Assembly: GCA_036010905.1 (NCBI GenBank)
Contig: DASCMH010000009.1
Coordinates: forward strand, 124,001-188,000
Direction: 5' to 3'
DNA from: SMWD01 sp002729875
GTDB taxonomy: Bacteria; Pseudomonadota; Gammaproteobacteria; Steroidobacterales; GCA-2729495
DNA: 64,000 nucleotides
The translations under genes and the position numbers were made by a program. The notes below the pieces were generated by a model. It was not told where the DNA came from. It was given only the letters and a program-made list of their open reading frames with translations, and did not search any database. Within the stretch, counting starts at the first letter, position 1. Each line of letters begins with the position of its first letter. Below, piece by piece: positions 1-8,197 of the stretch.

Positions 1-1327
1 CGACTGTGATGAGCGTATATACAGTATCGTTGCTGCCGAGCCGGATCTGATCACCGGTCACCAGCCGGCGGGTCGACTCCACCTGCTCACCGTTAACCAT
101 AACCGGGTCATCGCTCTCCATTGTCAGGACAGGAACCGAATCGAGCAAAGCAACAGAACACATAGAGACACCGGAATGCGTGGTTGCAGCCGGCACCTGT
201 TGCGACAGGTAGAGCGGTTGCTCAGAGAGTTCATAGGCAGAATGTTCGCAAAGCAGGTGAGAGGCGGCAGCAGGCACTGTTGTTGTACTGGTTGTCCGGG
301 CTTTGCCCGCCGGCTGTGGTGAGGATATTCCGGGTTTCGCTGCAAGCGTCAGTCGGGTAACGAAATCAAGTGCCGGACCCGCTGTATGGATCGCCGCGGC
401 ATGCCCCAGAGTACCCTGAAACACGCACTGCTCATCAAGCATCAAGGCAGCCTGCAACTGTAGAGCAAATCCGGGCAACCTTGCCAGCCGATCACTCACC
501 AGATAGCTGCAGGCAGGGTCCAGTTCCTGCTGAATTGCCTGATAGTGCCTGGTCAACCTTTGCAGCATCAGGTCACGAGTCAGCCTTGCCTGGTGTTTTA
601 CCCCTTCAAATTGAATTGCAAAGACTGTCTCGCGATTTGCAGCAAGCGCATCGAGACACAGAGGTAACTGATCATAGAGCGCCTGCTCGGTTTCAGCCTG
701 GCGTAGAGGATCGAATCGGCATTGACTGATCAGCGTATCAGTGATGAATTCTGCCGCGGTATCGTAAACCGAGCACAGACTCGTATTATCAATGACCTCT
801 ACGCCCTGTCGAACGACCTCGTCATTGATGCCGAGACGGGTCACGACCGACCGGTGCAGTTCAATGTCCAGGTGCTGGTAGTTGCCCGGGCGGGTGATTC
901 CGGAAGCTGCCGCAACGGCGCTGTCGACCAGGCCCAGGGCGCTGAAAGGGCAGGCATCGACGATGCCCAGCAACAACGATAGTTGCTCATCGGAAAAACT
1001 TCCGGGAATAGAAAAGAAGATCTCGTCGGGCTTGCCTGCCTGTTGGTAAACCTCGACAAGGTGCGCATAAGCCAGGTCGGCATGGTGACGAAATTGGCCA
1101 CCGATCGTCTGCAGATCATTCTGGTTCAGGTTGCTCCAGAATCTGTTGTGCGTTTTCTGCGGGTGAAGGTGCGCTTGTCGCCGCGCCTGTTCTCCAATCC
1201 GCACGGTGTCATTGTCGACGGTAATATAGGCGGGGCTACGAACTACAATTTCGCTGCCGTGTGCAACACGAAGCTCGGTATCGTTTAGCTCAACAGAATA
1301 TGCATTCATTGCAGCCCGAACCGTCAT
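1..1327 (-). CDS. Actin/Hsp70-fold ATPase-like protein with C-terminal FHA-like segment (3' partial)
   Basis: This frame stays open from an ATG at 1327 to the left window edge (442 codons, no stop), so the gene is cut off. Residues 1-190 resemble the first half of an Hsp70/actin-fold protein: a strand-turn-strand start, a DNDTVRIGEQA segment, then FFSIPGSFSDEQ, and an Hsp70-like stretch LGLVDSAVAAASG. The last visible ~35 residues (VMVNGEQVE, LVTGDQIRLG) look like an FHA beta-sandwich. The middle, about residues 330-390, is a Ser/Thr/Ala-rich linker. Its start overlaps the stop of the MotA-like gene in an ATGA, so translation is probably coupled. A second in-frame ATG lies six codons further in. 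The fold is recognised by pattern only; ATPase activity and any phospho-threonine partner are inference. Confidence 0.7.
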   Translation of the reverse strand, partial: MTVRAAMNAYSVELNDTELRVAHGSEIVVRSPAYITVDNDTVRIGEQARRQAHLHPQKTHNRFWSNLNQNDLQTIGGQFRHHADLAYAHLVEVYQQAGKPDEIFFSIPGSFSDEQLSLLLGIVDACPFSALGLVDSAVAAASGITRPGNYQHLDIELHRSVVTRLGINDEVVRQGVEVIDNTSLCSVYDTAAEFITDTLISQCRFDPLRQAETEQALYDQLPLCLDALAANRETVFAIQFEGVKHQARLTRDLMLQRLTRHYQAIQQELDPACSYLVSDRLARLPGFALQLQAALMLDEQCVFQGTLGHAAAIHTAGPALDFVTRLTLAAKPGISSPQPAGKARTTSTTTVPAAASHLLCEHSAYELSEQPLYLSQQVPAATTHSGVSMCSVALLDSVPVLTMESDDPVMVNGEQVESTRRLVTGDQIRLGSNDTVYTLITV

Positions 1328-2121
1328 CTCACCTGCAGGTGTCGGATCAGATTAATATCACAGTAATTCTGGGTATCCAGAACCAGGCGTTCCTGCAATA
1401 ACTGCAACTGATGCATCAGGAACATGATGAAAATACTGATAATCAATGCGATGAATGTAGAATTGAATGCAACACCAAGACTCGTCGTAACGCCGACGAT
1501 GTCTCCCGCCACCGCAAGATGCGCCTGGCCGAGCGCTTCTCCGATGCCCCGGACCGTGCCGATAAAACCGATAGATGGAATCGCCCAGATGATATAGCGA
1601 ATCATCGACAGTTCTGAATCCAACCGTTCTGATTCAGTGTCGCACACTTCCTTGACGGCTGCCGATGCATTATGGATGTTGCGCGTAGAGCCAAATCGCT
1701 GCAGCGCCGTCAATAAAGCGCGTGGCAGCAGAAACTCACGCTTGTTGTCCGGCAATGCCTGCAGCGGGCGTGAGTATTTTCTTGCGTCCTCCGGCAGGAT
1801 GCTGGTTGCGGGTTTCACTTCAAGCAACGGTTTTGCCAGCAGGCGTTGTTCCTCCAGGCCGTAGCGCGCTTTTAACCCGATGATAGCCATTGCCCACAGG
1901 GCAAGAATGAAACAGGTTTCCTGTTCGAAATCCTTGATTACGATGTATACCGATCTCTCCGTCACGGCAATCTCGCCCGCAGCCTGTCTTTCTGCCTGCT
2001 CGGCGAGCAGCGCCCGGGCGCTGGGACGGATGACAGTGACATAGACTGCATGAATGACGATGACGGAGATGATCAGCGCGAAAAACTGGTATACAAAATC
2101 TGATTTCCGGTCATGTTTCAT
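1324..2121 (-). CDS. MotA/TolQ/ExbB-family proton channel protein
   Basis: A predicted inner-membrane protein of 265 residues, with a TM segment near residues 9-30, another near 65-82, a cytoplasmic stretch, and two C-terminal TM segments. The family core is clear: WAIPSIGFIGTVRGI followed by TTSLGVAFNSTFIALI, the pore-lining helices of MotA/TolQ/ExbB proteins. Relatives form pentameric H+ or Na+ channels that work with a MotB/TolR/ExbD partner. No such partner is encoded nearby, although a TonB-like C-terminal domain occurs at 8198-9457 in the same run. ATG at 2121 is preferred; a TTG at 2127 overlaps the upstream stop by 4 bp. Energising an envelope machine is inference from the family. Confidence 0.85.
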   Translation of the reverse strand: MKHDRKSDFVYQFFALIISVIVIHAVYVTVIRPSARALLAEQAERQAAGEIAVTERSVYIVIKDFEQETCFILALWAMAIIGLKARYGLEEQRLLAKPLLEVKPATSILPEDARKYSRPLQALPDNKREFLLPRALLTALQRFGSTRNIHNASAAVKEVCDTESERLDSELSMIRYIIWAIPSIGFIGTVRGIGEALGQAHLAVAGDIVGVTTSLGVAFNSTFIALIISIFIMFLMHQLQLLQERLVLDTQNYCDINLIRHLQVR

Positions 2122-2123
2122 AA

Positions 2124-2366
2124 TCAAATATCAACAGGGAACGAGACTGAAAGATCCTCCGAGATTTTTTCCGAAGGCGTGAACGATTCGTCAGAGGCCG
2201 ATTCTGCAGCCTTGTCCATATCTGACACATCCTGTCCCGATTCTTCCTGAACCAGCGCCTCGCTACTCCCGGCAGGCTCCTCCGCTATGCTGAAGCTGGC
2301 CGCAACGAGTAGCAGGCCAAGCAGTGATTGTTGCAGAAAACCGGTGGGCAAGAAGTCACTCCACAT
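2124..2366 (-). CDS. Small acidic secreted protein of unknown function
   Basis: An 80-residue protein with a hydrophobic N-terminal segment (residues 9-27, ending SFSIAEE), probably a signal peptide. The mature part is about 50 residues, acidic and Ser-rich (repeated E/D with S), with no cysteine and no recognisable domain. It starts inside the last codons of the PEGA/SUMF1 gene (11 bp overlap). Its TGA lies 2 bp before the ATG of the channel gene, so it is embedded in the operon. It is not ExbD/TolR-like: no charged residue sits in the hydrophobic helix. It may be a small accessory protein for the channel; function unknown. Confidence 0.6.
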   Translation of the reverse strand: MWSDFLPTGFLQQSLLGLLLVAASFSIAEEPAGSSEALVQEESGQDVSDMDKAAESASDESFTPSEKISEDLSVSFPVDI

Positions 2367-4449
2367 AACGCGCTATCCGGAAACCTACATCATCCCGCTT
2401 ATCCTTGCCATAGTCACGAAAAGATAAGCGCAGTTCCGACAGGGAACCGTGTGCCCAGCCGGAACCCCTGATGATATGGTATTCGCCGCTGGGTGGGCCA
2501 AGAGGGTCGATTTGAGGCTCGGATTGCCCGCCCGGGCCGGTTGCATAAAAATCGTGTATCCACTCCGCTGCATTACCGCCCAGGTCGAAGAGGCCCTTGC
2601 CATTGGCCTGAAACTGGCCAACCGGGGCAGTCGTGGCAAAACCATCATTATAGTTATCGATGCTCACAGCAACGATATCGCTTGCCGCTTGATCCGCATA
2701 GTTGCCGCTTCCGGGCACGGGCGGCATTCGATCGCCCCAGGCGAACTTCAACATTCGTCCGCCACCTTCGAATCGGGCCGCCCAGGCCCACTCTGCTTCA
2801 CTGGGCAAACGATAGCCGTTGGAGCCGACATCAAAACCGATCACCTTGCCGCCCCTGGTAGTGTAAAAAGGCGTTAATTCGTCCTGTTCGCTCAGCCAGT
2901 TGCAGTACAGGGCTGCTTTGCTCCAGCTTATTTGCACAACCGGTTGATTGGGGGTGTTCAGCGTATGGCTCCTGACCAGGCCGGACGAATGGCCGGACCG
3001 GAACCGCCTGAACGCTGCATTGCTGACCTCTTTGATGGACAGATAAAATGGCCGGGTCAGTTCCACACTTCTGAGGGTCTCATTGGCTCGTCTGCCGGGT
3101 TCACGCCGGGATGCGCCCATCGTAAAAGAAACCCCGGCGCGAAACAGTTTCATGGTCTGCCCGCCCGGCGACTCGATGACCGGTTGTATCGATTCCAGCC
3201 TGGCTTGCCGAGCCGACTTGAGTCTGACCCGGAGTTGCTGCTCGATACCGGAACGGGGGGTTACGGTGGCAAGATGGTCCACATAGCCGGGCTTGGAAAC
3301 CCGGATGCGATGCTCGCGCGTAGTCAGTTCGATCGTCTGCGATGCGGATCCCATCAGTTTGCCGTCCACATACAATTGTGCACCTGCGGGTTCTGTGATC
3401 ACAGCCACCCGTGACAATTCAGGCGTGAGATCGAGTCGGACACGCTTCTCGTCCCCTGACTCCAGGGAGAAAGTCCGGCTGATTCGTTGGTAGCCCTCCT
3501 TGAACAACCGGACGACCACCGGTTTACCCGGGGGGAGTGCCAGTTCCACGGGCGTCTGACCCTGGTATTCACCATTTGTCGTCACCGTAGCCTGAGCAGG
3601 GGAAGATGACAGCAACAGTATCGCATCGGCGAGTTGCAAAGTGACTTGCGGAATAATGACAGGTTCATTTGCGACCGTGGTCAGTTGATCGTGCCAGGCC
3701 TTGTAGCCGGACAAATGGATCCGCAGGCGATGCGTTCCGTGGAGAATTTCAGCCGCCATTGGTGTCTGTCCAACGATCTGGTCGTCAACATATACATTCG
3801 CACCCGCTGGTACCGAGGACAGCGAAACCTTCGCCCATGCGGGCTTCAGTGTCACATCCAGAACCTGCTTGAGATCCCTGCCCTGGATATCAATAGCATC
3901 GATAACCGGCAGATATCGGTCAGCCAGAATGCGGATCGAATGAGTGCCGGGGGGAATCGATTCGATGATGACAGGTGAACGACCGCGCAATAGGTCATCA
4001 AGCCAAATTGTGGCTCCTTCGACAGGTGCCGTTCTCACCTGCAGATGGCCGGGTAGTTTCTGCAGTACAAAATCGAACTGCTGATCCTGCTCGGGTCCAA
4101 CCCGAATTGACTCTGTGACGGAATGGAAACCGGAATTGCTGGCATGTACCTGGTAATCCCCACTGCGTACCAGGAACCTGTCAGCCAGTTTGATATTGAA
4201 GCCACCGGACAGGTCGATATCGGCACTTTCAGGGTCGGTCAGAATATGGACTGACTTTGCTGTGAGTACGAACCAGGCCGCCAGCACCGCCACGGAAAGT
4301 AGAACCAGCAACAGGATTGCTCCGGTCCGGACACGAACTGCGGGCGAATGCCGGGCAGCCGAGACTGGCTCGTATCGCGTTGCTGTGATGACACGATTGT
4401 CCCGGGAGGAATTGGATTTTTCCGTTTGACGATCCGTATTTTCGGGCAT
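2356..4449 (-). CDS. Membrane-anchored PEGA-repeat protein with C-terminal SUMF1/FGE-sulfatase-like domain
   Basis: 697 residues. A short basic cytoplasmic N-terminus is followed by one TM helix (about 43-64). Then come about five PEGA-type beta-sandwich repeats (about 68-405), recognisable by recurring P-x-G-A-x-(V/I)-x-(V/L)-D-x-x-x-x-G-x-(T/S)-P units. The C-terminus (about 430-695) is a SUMF1-type domain with NQPVVQISW, RLPSEAEWAWAAR, GLFDLGGNAAEW and DVGFRIAR. The C-terminal RGSGW segment has no cysteine where formylglycine-generating enzymes carry their copper-binding pair, so it is probably a ligand-binding relative. The protein faces the periplasm. An AGGG lies about 8 bp before the ATG. 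The gene is 18 bp from the TPR gene upstream. PEGA repeats often bind glycan or surface structures; that role here is inference. Confidence 0.85.
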   Translation of the reverse strand: MPENTDRQTEKSNSSRDNRVITATRYEPVSAARHSPAVRVRTGAILLLVLLSVAVLAAWFVLTAKSVHILTDPESADIDLSGGFNIKLADRFLVRSGDYQVHASNSGFHSVTESIRVGPEQDQQFDFVLQKLPGHLQVRTAPVEGATIWLDDLLRGRSPVIIESIPPGTHSIRILADRYLPVIDAIDIQGRDLKQVLDVTLKPAWAKVSLSSVPAGANVYVDDQIVGQTPMAAEILHGTHRLRIHLSGYKAWHDQLTTVANEPVIIPQVTLQLADAILLLSSSPAQATVTTNGEYQGQTPVELALPPGKPVVVRLFKEGYQRISRTFSLESGDEKRVRLDLTPELSRVAVITEPAGAQLYVDGKLMGSASQTIELTTREHRIRVSKPGYVDHLATVTPRSGIEQQLRVRLKSARQARLESIQPVIESPGGQTMKLFRAGVSFTMGASRREPGRRANETLRSVELTRPFYLSIKEVSNAAFRRFRSGHSSGLVRSHTLNTPNQPVVQISWSKAALYCNWLSEQDELTPFYTTRGGKVIGFDVGSNGYRLPSEAEWAWAARFEGGGRMLKFAWGDRMPPVPGSGNYADQAASDIVAVSIDNYNDGFATTAPVGQFQANGKGLFDLGGNAAEWIHDFYATGPGGQSEPQIDPLGPPSGEYHIIRGSGWAHGSLSELRLSFRDYGKDKRDDVGFRIARYVE

Positions 4450-4467
4450 TCGGTTTCCCTGGTCAGG

Positions 4468-6018
4468 CTATCTCTGGTTTACGGGTTCTTCACATTTGAC
4501 CGCAATCCGGTTGAGCGGGTTTCCTGCTGAAAGCTTGAATTCAACCCTGACATCACGATAGCCCTGGCGGGTTCCAACGGCCACGTAAGATCCGGGTATC
4601 AGGGAGAGCTCAGTATTGGTAAACCGTCCCAGAACCTTCTCCTTATACAGGGTGACATGGGTTGCACCATCCGACACGAATTGTACCCGGACAGGTATCC
4701 TGGACTGACGCAACAAAGCAGACAGCTCGCCGATCTGCTTTTGCAGTCTCTGCCCGGGATCAGGAATGCTGGTGGCCAGCTGTTTGAGCTGTTGAACTTC
4801 TGTGTAGACAGCTTGATTGGCAAGCCGTGCCGGACGTGCAAGGGCATACTTCAGTTGTTGGTCAAACTCTGCCCTGTCAGCGGCTCTTTGTTTTCCCTGC
4901 CGGGCGCTGAGCAGGTTTTCATCCAGCGAGAGTGCAGCATCGTATTGCCCCGTTGCCTCGACCCACTGTTCGCCGATCTCCAGTTCACCGGCTTTCTGCA
5001 ACAAGTCACTAATTCTTTCTGACGTGATCCGGTTGCGTGTTTCCGCCAGGGCCGTGCTTGCTGCGGATGCCTTCGGCATCAGCTTCACAGCCCGGGCGAA
5101 AGCCTGTTCGGCCTTTTCGAGTTGTTCTGAATCCAGCGCCATGTAAGCTTCCGACATCACAGCGTTGAAGTTTTCTTCGCCTATGCGTTGGTTGGTTTCA
5201 GCAAGTTTCCGCTGTGCGACTGATGCTTCGCTGTCGAGCGCCAACGCTTGCTGATAGCTTTGCCGGGCTTTTGCCAACTCATTCCGCGTCCGGTATTTGT
5301 TTCCCGCAGTAATCAGTCTCATGACTTCATCCAGAGTGCTTGCCCTGCTCAACCCCTTGGTGGCCAAAGTATCCGCCGGCCTGATATCAAGAGCCAGGCC
5401 GAATGCCCGCAAGGCTTCCTCTGTTCGATGCGCCGCTAACGCAGCAGCACCCTTTTGCATCATCTCCTCATATAGCGGATTGACGCGATCCAGCAGGTGC
5501 TGAAATGCAGCCAGTGCTTGCTGGTACCAGTCAACAGCCTGCTGGAAATCCTGGCTGCGATAGGCGCCGTCACCGCTGTCTGCCAGTTGCATTGCTTGAC
5601 GGTATTCTTCACCGGCCCACTGTTGTACGCCGTGCTGTTGCAAAGCCTCATGTTTCTCCAGCATCTGCGCGAGTATTTCCTGCGAGTCTTGTCGCAATCG
5701 TGCCTGCTGGGCCTGGGACCAGGGAGCAACTGCCTGCTGAACACCACCGCCCGATGTCCCGGGAACCGCTGCTTCCCGGCTGGATGTAACCGTTGTGGCG
5801 GACTGATCCGACGGCAAAGGTTTCGGTGGTATCCAGTCGGGCAGAAAAAAAATGACGATTGCGGCGATGACGAACAGGGCCAGGCCCAGTCCGGTCTGGC
5901 GGGACGACAATCCGTTCCGGCCCGGCACCGGGGAATCGTCAGGCTGCTTGCCATGACTGAGACTGACATCAGCCGGTGCAATTCGCCCGAAGTCCTGCTT
6001 TTGCTGCTTTTCTTCCAT
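4468..6018 (-). CDS. Single-pass membrane protein with TPR repeats
   Basis: 516 residues: a polar N-terminus of about 42 residues, one TM helix (about 43-61, ending FFLPDWIPP), and a long helical periplasmic part. TPR-like pairs are visible, including YRSQDFQQAVDWYQQALAAF near residue 150, a copy at HRTEEALRAFGLALDIRPAD, and ELAKARQSYQQALALDSEAS further on. The last ~70 residues are beta-rich (VRVQFVSDGATHVTLYKEK) and could be a small PEGA-like cap. It sits between the lipoprotein gene and the PEGA/SUMF1 gene with an 18 bp gap downstream, suggesting it scaffolds the same complex. Another long frame over 5460-6200 is a shadow. Confidence 0.8.
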   Translation of the reverse strand: MEEKQQKQDFGRIAPADVSLSHGKQPDDSPVPGRNGLSSRQTGLGLALFVIAAIVIFFLPDWIPPKPLPSDQSATTVTSSREAAVPGTSGGGVQQAVAPWSQAQQARLRQDSQEILAQMLEKHEALQQHGVQQWAGEEYRQAMQLADSGDGAYRSQDFQQAVDWYQQALAAFQHLLDRVNPLYEEMMQKGAAALAAHRTEEALRAFGLALDIRPADTLATKGLSRASTLDEVMRLITAGNKYRTRNELAKARQSYQQALALDSEASVAQRKLAETNQRIGEENFNAVMSEAYMALDSEQLEKAEQAFARAVKLMPKASAASTALAETRNRITSERISDLLQKAGELEIGEQWVEATGQYDAALSLDENLLSARQGKQRAADRAEFDQQLKYALARPARLANQAVYTEVQQLKQLATSIPDPGQRLQKQIGELSALLRQSRIPVRVQFVSDGATHVTLYKEKVLGRFTNTELSLIPGSYVAVGTRQGYRDVRVEFKLSAGNPLNRIAVKCEEPVNQR

Positions 6019-6124
6019 GCTGGATCGATCAGAGTCGGTGATGATGTCGAAGTAGAGATACTACCGGCGGGATGCACAGAAGTACCAGTGTTCAGGAAAC
6101 CATGCCGGAATTTTTCATCCGGTG

Positions 6125-7348
6125 CTATGGTGCGCTGATGGGCGCAGCCGCAATATTTCCTGTTTCCGCGATATAGATTTGCCGCAGAATTTCTCTCCAT
6201 TGATCATATTGCTGCTCGACAGTACCAGACAGCGTAACGGTTTGATCCTCCAGGGCTACGGAATGCGGTTCGATCTCGGCATCCAGTGATGCTGCGATTT
6301 CACGCAGGGTTTCGACCTGCATTTTGGCTTCGCTGCCCTTGTCCAGCCCACTCTTGATAAGCACGGCGCCGGCGCCGATACCGATGACCCCCGCTGCATC
6401 ACCGACGGTTCGTGCCGCCGAACTGCTGCTGTCACTGGTGGCTGCGTTAACTGCAATACCGGCAACTGCTGCGAATATGCCACCTGCAATACGTTTTTTT
6501 GCATCAGCTTTTATCTTGTTCAGCTCTTCTGTTTCCTTGTAGCTTGCAAAGCGCCACTGGAAATAGGCTTCCTCCATATGCCTGAAGTAAGCCTGGTAAT
6601 AGTCCTGCATGGTGTCTACAAACAGGTAGTCACGCTCGCGAATTCTGCTTATTCGCTGCAGTAACGGATCGTTGCGGGCCGGCAGACGCGTGATTACATG
6701 GTGACCCTGGTCATCGGTTGTTACAAAATCGGCAAATGCCTCCGGAGAGAACCGGCGTGCAAACTTCAATTCAGTGATTTTGCGGATTTCATCGACCCGC
6801 TCCGGGTCTATCTTGTTTCGATAGGCAAGCATGTCGTTGGCAATTCGGTTATAGAGGCCCTGGAAAGGTTCGCTCATGTGCAAGGAGTTCTTGTCATAAG
6901 CGTATTTGCTGGCAAATTCTTCGTAGTCCCGGGTAAACCACACGGTTCCGGTTGAATCCTGTACCGTTACACGCAATTTCAGGACTGAACCGTCCGACAC
7001 CAGTATTTCACCATCCACCCAAAGGTCCGCCTCGCTTTGCCGATGCGGAATAATGCGAACCGCGCCCCAGCTTCCTGTATTCTGCAAGGTGGTCGCCAGA
7101 ATATTCGGCATGTAACGCGCTTCAGCCCGGCGAACATCGGGGAATACCTGTTCCTGTTCCGCCGCAGGGTCAAAGCCCGGATCAAACAGGTTGACGCCCA
7201 CATCCAACAACTGCTCTTCCGGCGTTTGTTCCAACCCCTGTGTCACAATCTTCGTTTGTTCTGTTGTTCTGACAGTTGTCGAACTACAGGCGACGACCGC
7301 GAAACATGCCGACACTAACAGGATCGGGTAGTAGCAACGTTTGTTCAC
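6125..7348 (-). CDS. Lipoprotein with glycine-zipper-like segment
   Basis: 407 residues. The start is a GTG whose first base is the last base of the upstream TAG. The N-terminus ends in a lipobox (VVAC, Cys21), so this is a lipoprotein with Ser after Cys, favouring the outer membrane. Residues about 50-150 resemble penicillin-binding-protein activator/CsgG-type folds (LWVDGEILVSDG, LRVTVQDSTGTVWF). Residues about 295-340 carry two Gly/Ala-rich hydrophobic stretches (AGGIFAAVAGIAV and GVIGIGAGAVLI) that look like a glycine zipper able to insert in a membrane. I know no named family for the whole protein. It is co-oriented and one base from its upstream neighbour. Confidence 0.75.
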   Translation of the reverse strand: MNKRCYYPILLVSACFAVVACSSTTVRTTEQTKIVTQGLEQTPEEQLLDVGVNLFDPGFDPAAEQEQVFPDVRRAEARYMPNILATTLQNTGSWGAVRIIPHRQSEADLWVDGEILVSDGSVLKLRVTVQDSTGTVWFTRDYEEFASKYAYDKNSLHMSEPFQGLYNRIANDMLAYRNKIDPERVDEIRKITELKFARRFSPEAFADFVTTDDQGHHVITRLPARNDPLLQRISRIRERDYLFVDTMQDYYQAYFRHMEEAYFQWRFASYKETEELNKIKADAKKRIAGGIFAAVAGIAVNAATSDSSSSAARTVGDAAGVIGIGAGAVLIKSGLDKGSEAKMQVETLREIAASLDAEIEPHSVALEDQTVTLSGTVEQQYDQWREILRQIYIAETGNIAAAPISAP

Positions 7349-8175
7349 TATTTCGTGTCCAGCCCTTTGTATTTTCGATATTCATTCCAGAGCTTGTGGC
7401 GCAATACGGGGTCTTTTTCCAGCACGGCCGCTTCACGCAACTGCCGGGCGACGACATCATCGTTATCGCCGCTCGGGATATCAGCGGGTACCGGCTGTGT
7501 CGCAGCCACCGGTTCATAGCCACCCTGACGTTTCGCTGCGGAGATATCCGGCAGCCCCCCGCCGCCGCCAGAATCGCTATTACCTCCACCGGCCCCGCCG
7601 TCGGGCAAAGGTGCAGATGCAATCTCTGTCTCAGCGGGCTGCGAAGCGGTGAAATCACCCCCGCCCCCGCCGGCTCCGGCAGTGTCCTTGATGGCCGCCC
7701 TTTCACCCAGCAGGATTCCGTCAAAACCGGCCAGCTGTTCATCCAGCTTCCGATCCAGATCGACCACCCGCTCTTCATCGGTTGCTGCGTTTTCCTCAAA
7801 CCGGCCACTGGTGCCCCCGCCCGTTTGTTCTCCCGGCTCGACAACAGCCTGTTGTTGCCCGGTTTGAGTAGCGGGTTCAGCGTTCGATACCTGCGGCGAT
7901 TTCGACACGGTTGATTGTCCTGTTGGCGCTGCTTCACGACCCGGCAACGATGGTGTCGAAAGCCCTGTTTGAGCCTGCTGCTGCGCCCCGGTCTGCGCAT
8001 GACTGCCGGACTGTTTTGGAGCCTGGGACTGCTGCGCGGATTTCTTTTGCGCCGCTGACGGCGACGGAACAGGAGTGGTTGAAGGCGCGGAAATGGTCGG
8101 TATTGTCTTGCATGCAGAAGATACTGCCAGGCAGATTACAAGGATTCCTGTCCCGATCATATAACCTGTATTCAT
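7348..8175 (-). CDS. Low-complexity lipoprotein
   Basis: 275 residues. The N-terminus MNTGYMIG leads to a lipobox with Cys23 (SSAC). The mature protein is rich in Ser, Pro, Gln, Ala and Gly, with Gly runs around residues 190-220, so it is probably extended or disordered. A charged helical C-terminus follows (VVARQLREAAVLEKD...WNEYRKYKG). The ATG at 8175 is chosen because the lipoprotein signal begins there and an AAGGA lies just upstream; the frame stays open further up to 8316 inside the previous gene. The next gene begins at its stop codon. A spacer or tether between membrane and peptidoglycan is a reasonable guess only. Confidence 0.7.
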   Translation of the reverse strand: MNTGYMIGTGILVICLAVSSACKTIPTISAPSTTPVPSPSAAQKKSAQQSQAPKQSGSHAQTGAQQQAQTGLSTPSLPGREAAPTGQSTVSKSPQVSNAEPATQTGQQQAVVEPGEQTGGGTSGRFEENAATDEERVVDLDRKLDEQLAGFDGILLGERAAIKDTAGAGGGGGDFTASQPAETEIASAPLPDGGAGGGNSDSGGGGGLPDISAAKRQGGYEPVAATQPVPADIPSGDNDDVVARQLREAAVLEKDPVLRHKLWNEYRKYKGLDTK

Positions 8176-8197
8176 TCCTTCACCCTGACTCCAAAAA

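Noticed and set aside
370..1288. Plus-strand frames near the left edge
   Set aside because: The minus frame is open over 442 codons with Hsp70-like text and an operon-type overlap; the plus frames are reverse shadows.
5460..6200. Long minus-strand frame over the TPR gene start
   Set aside because: It is Arg/Ser/Pro-rich and overlaps the TPR gene, which has a clear TM helix and repeats in the other frame.
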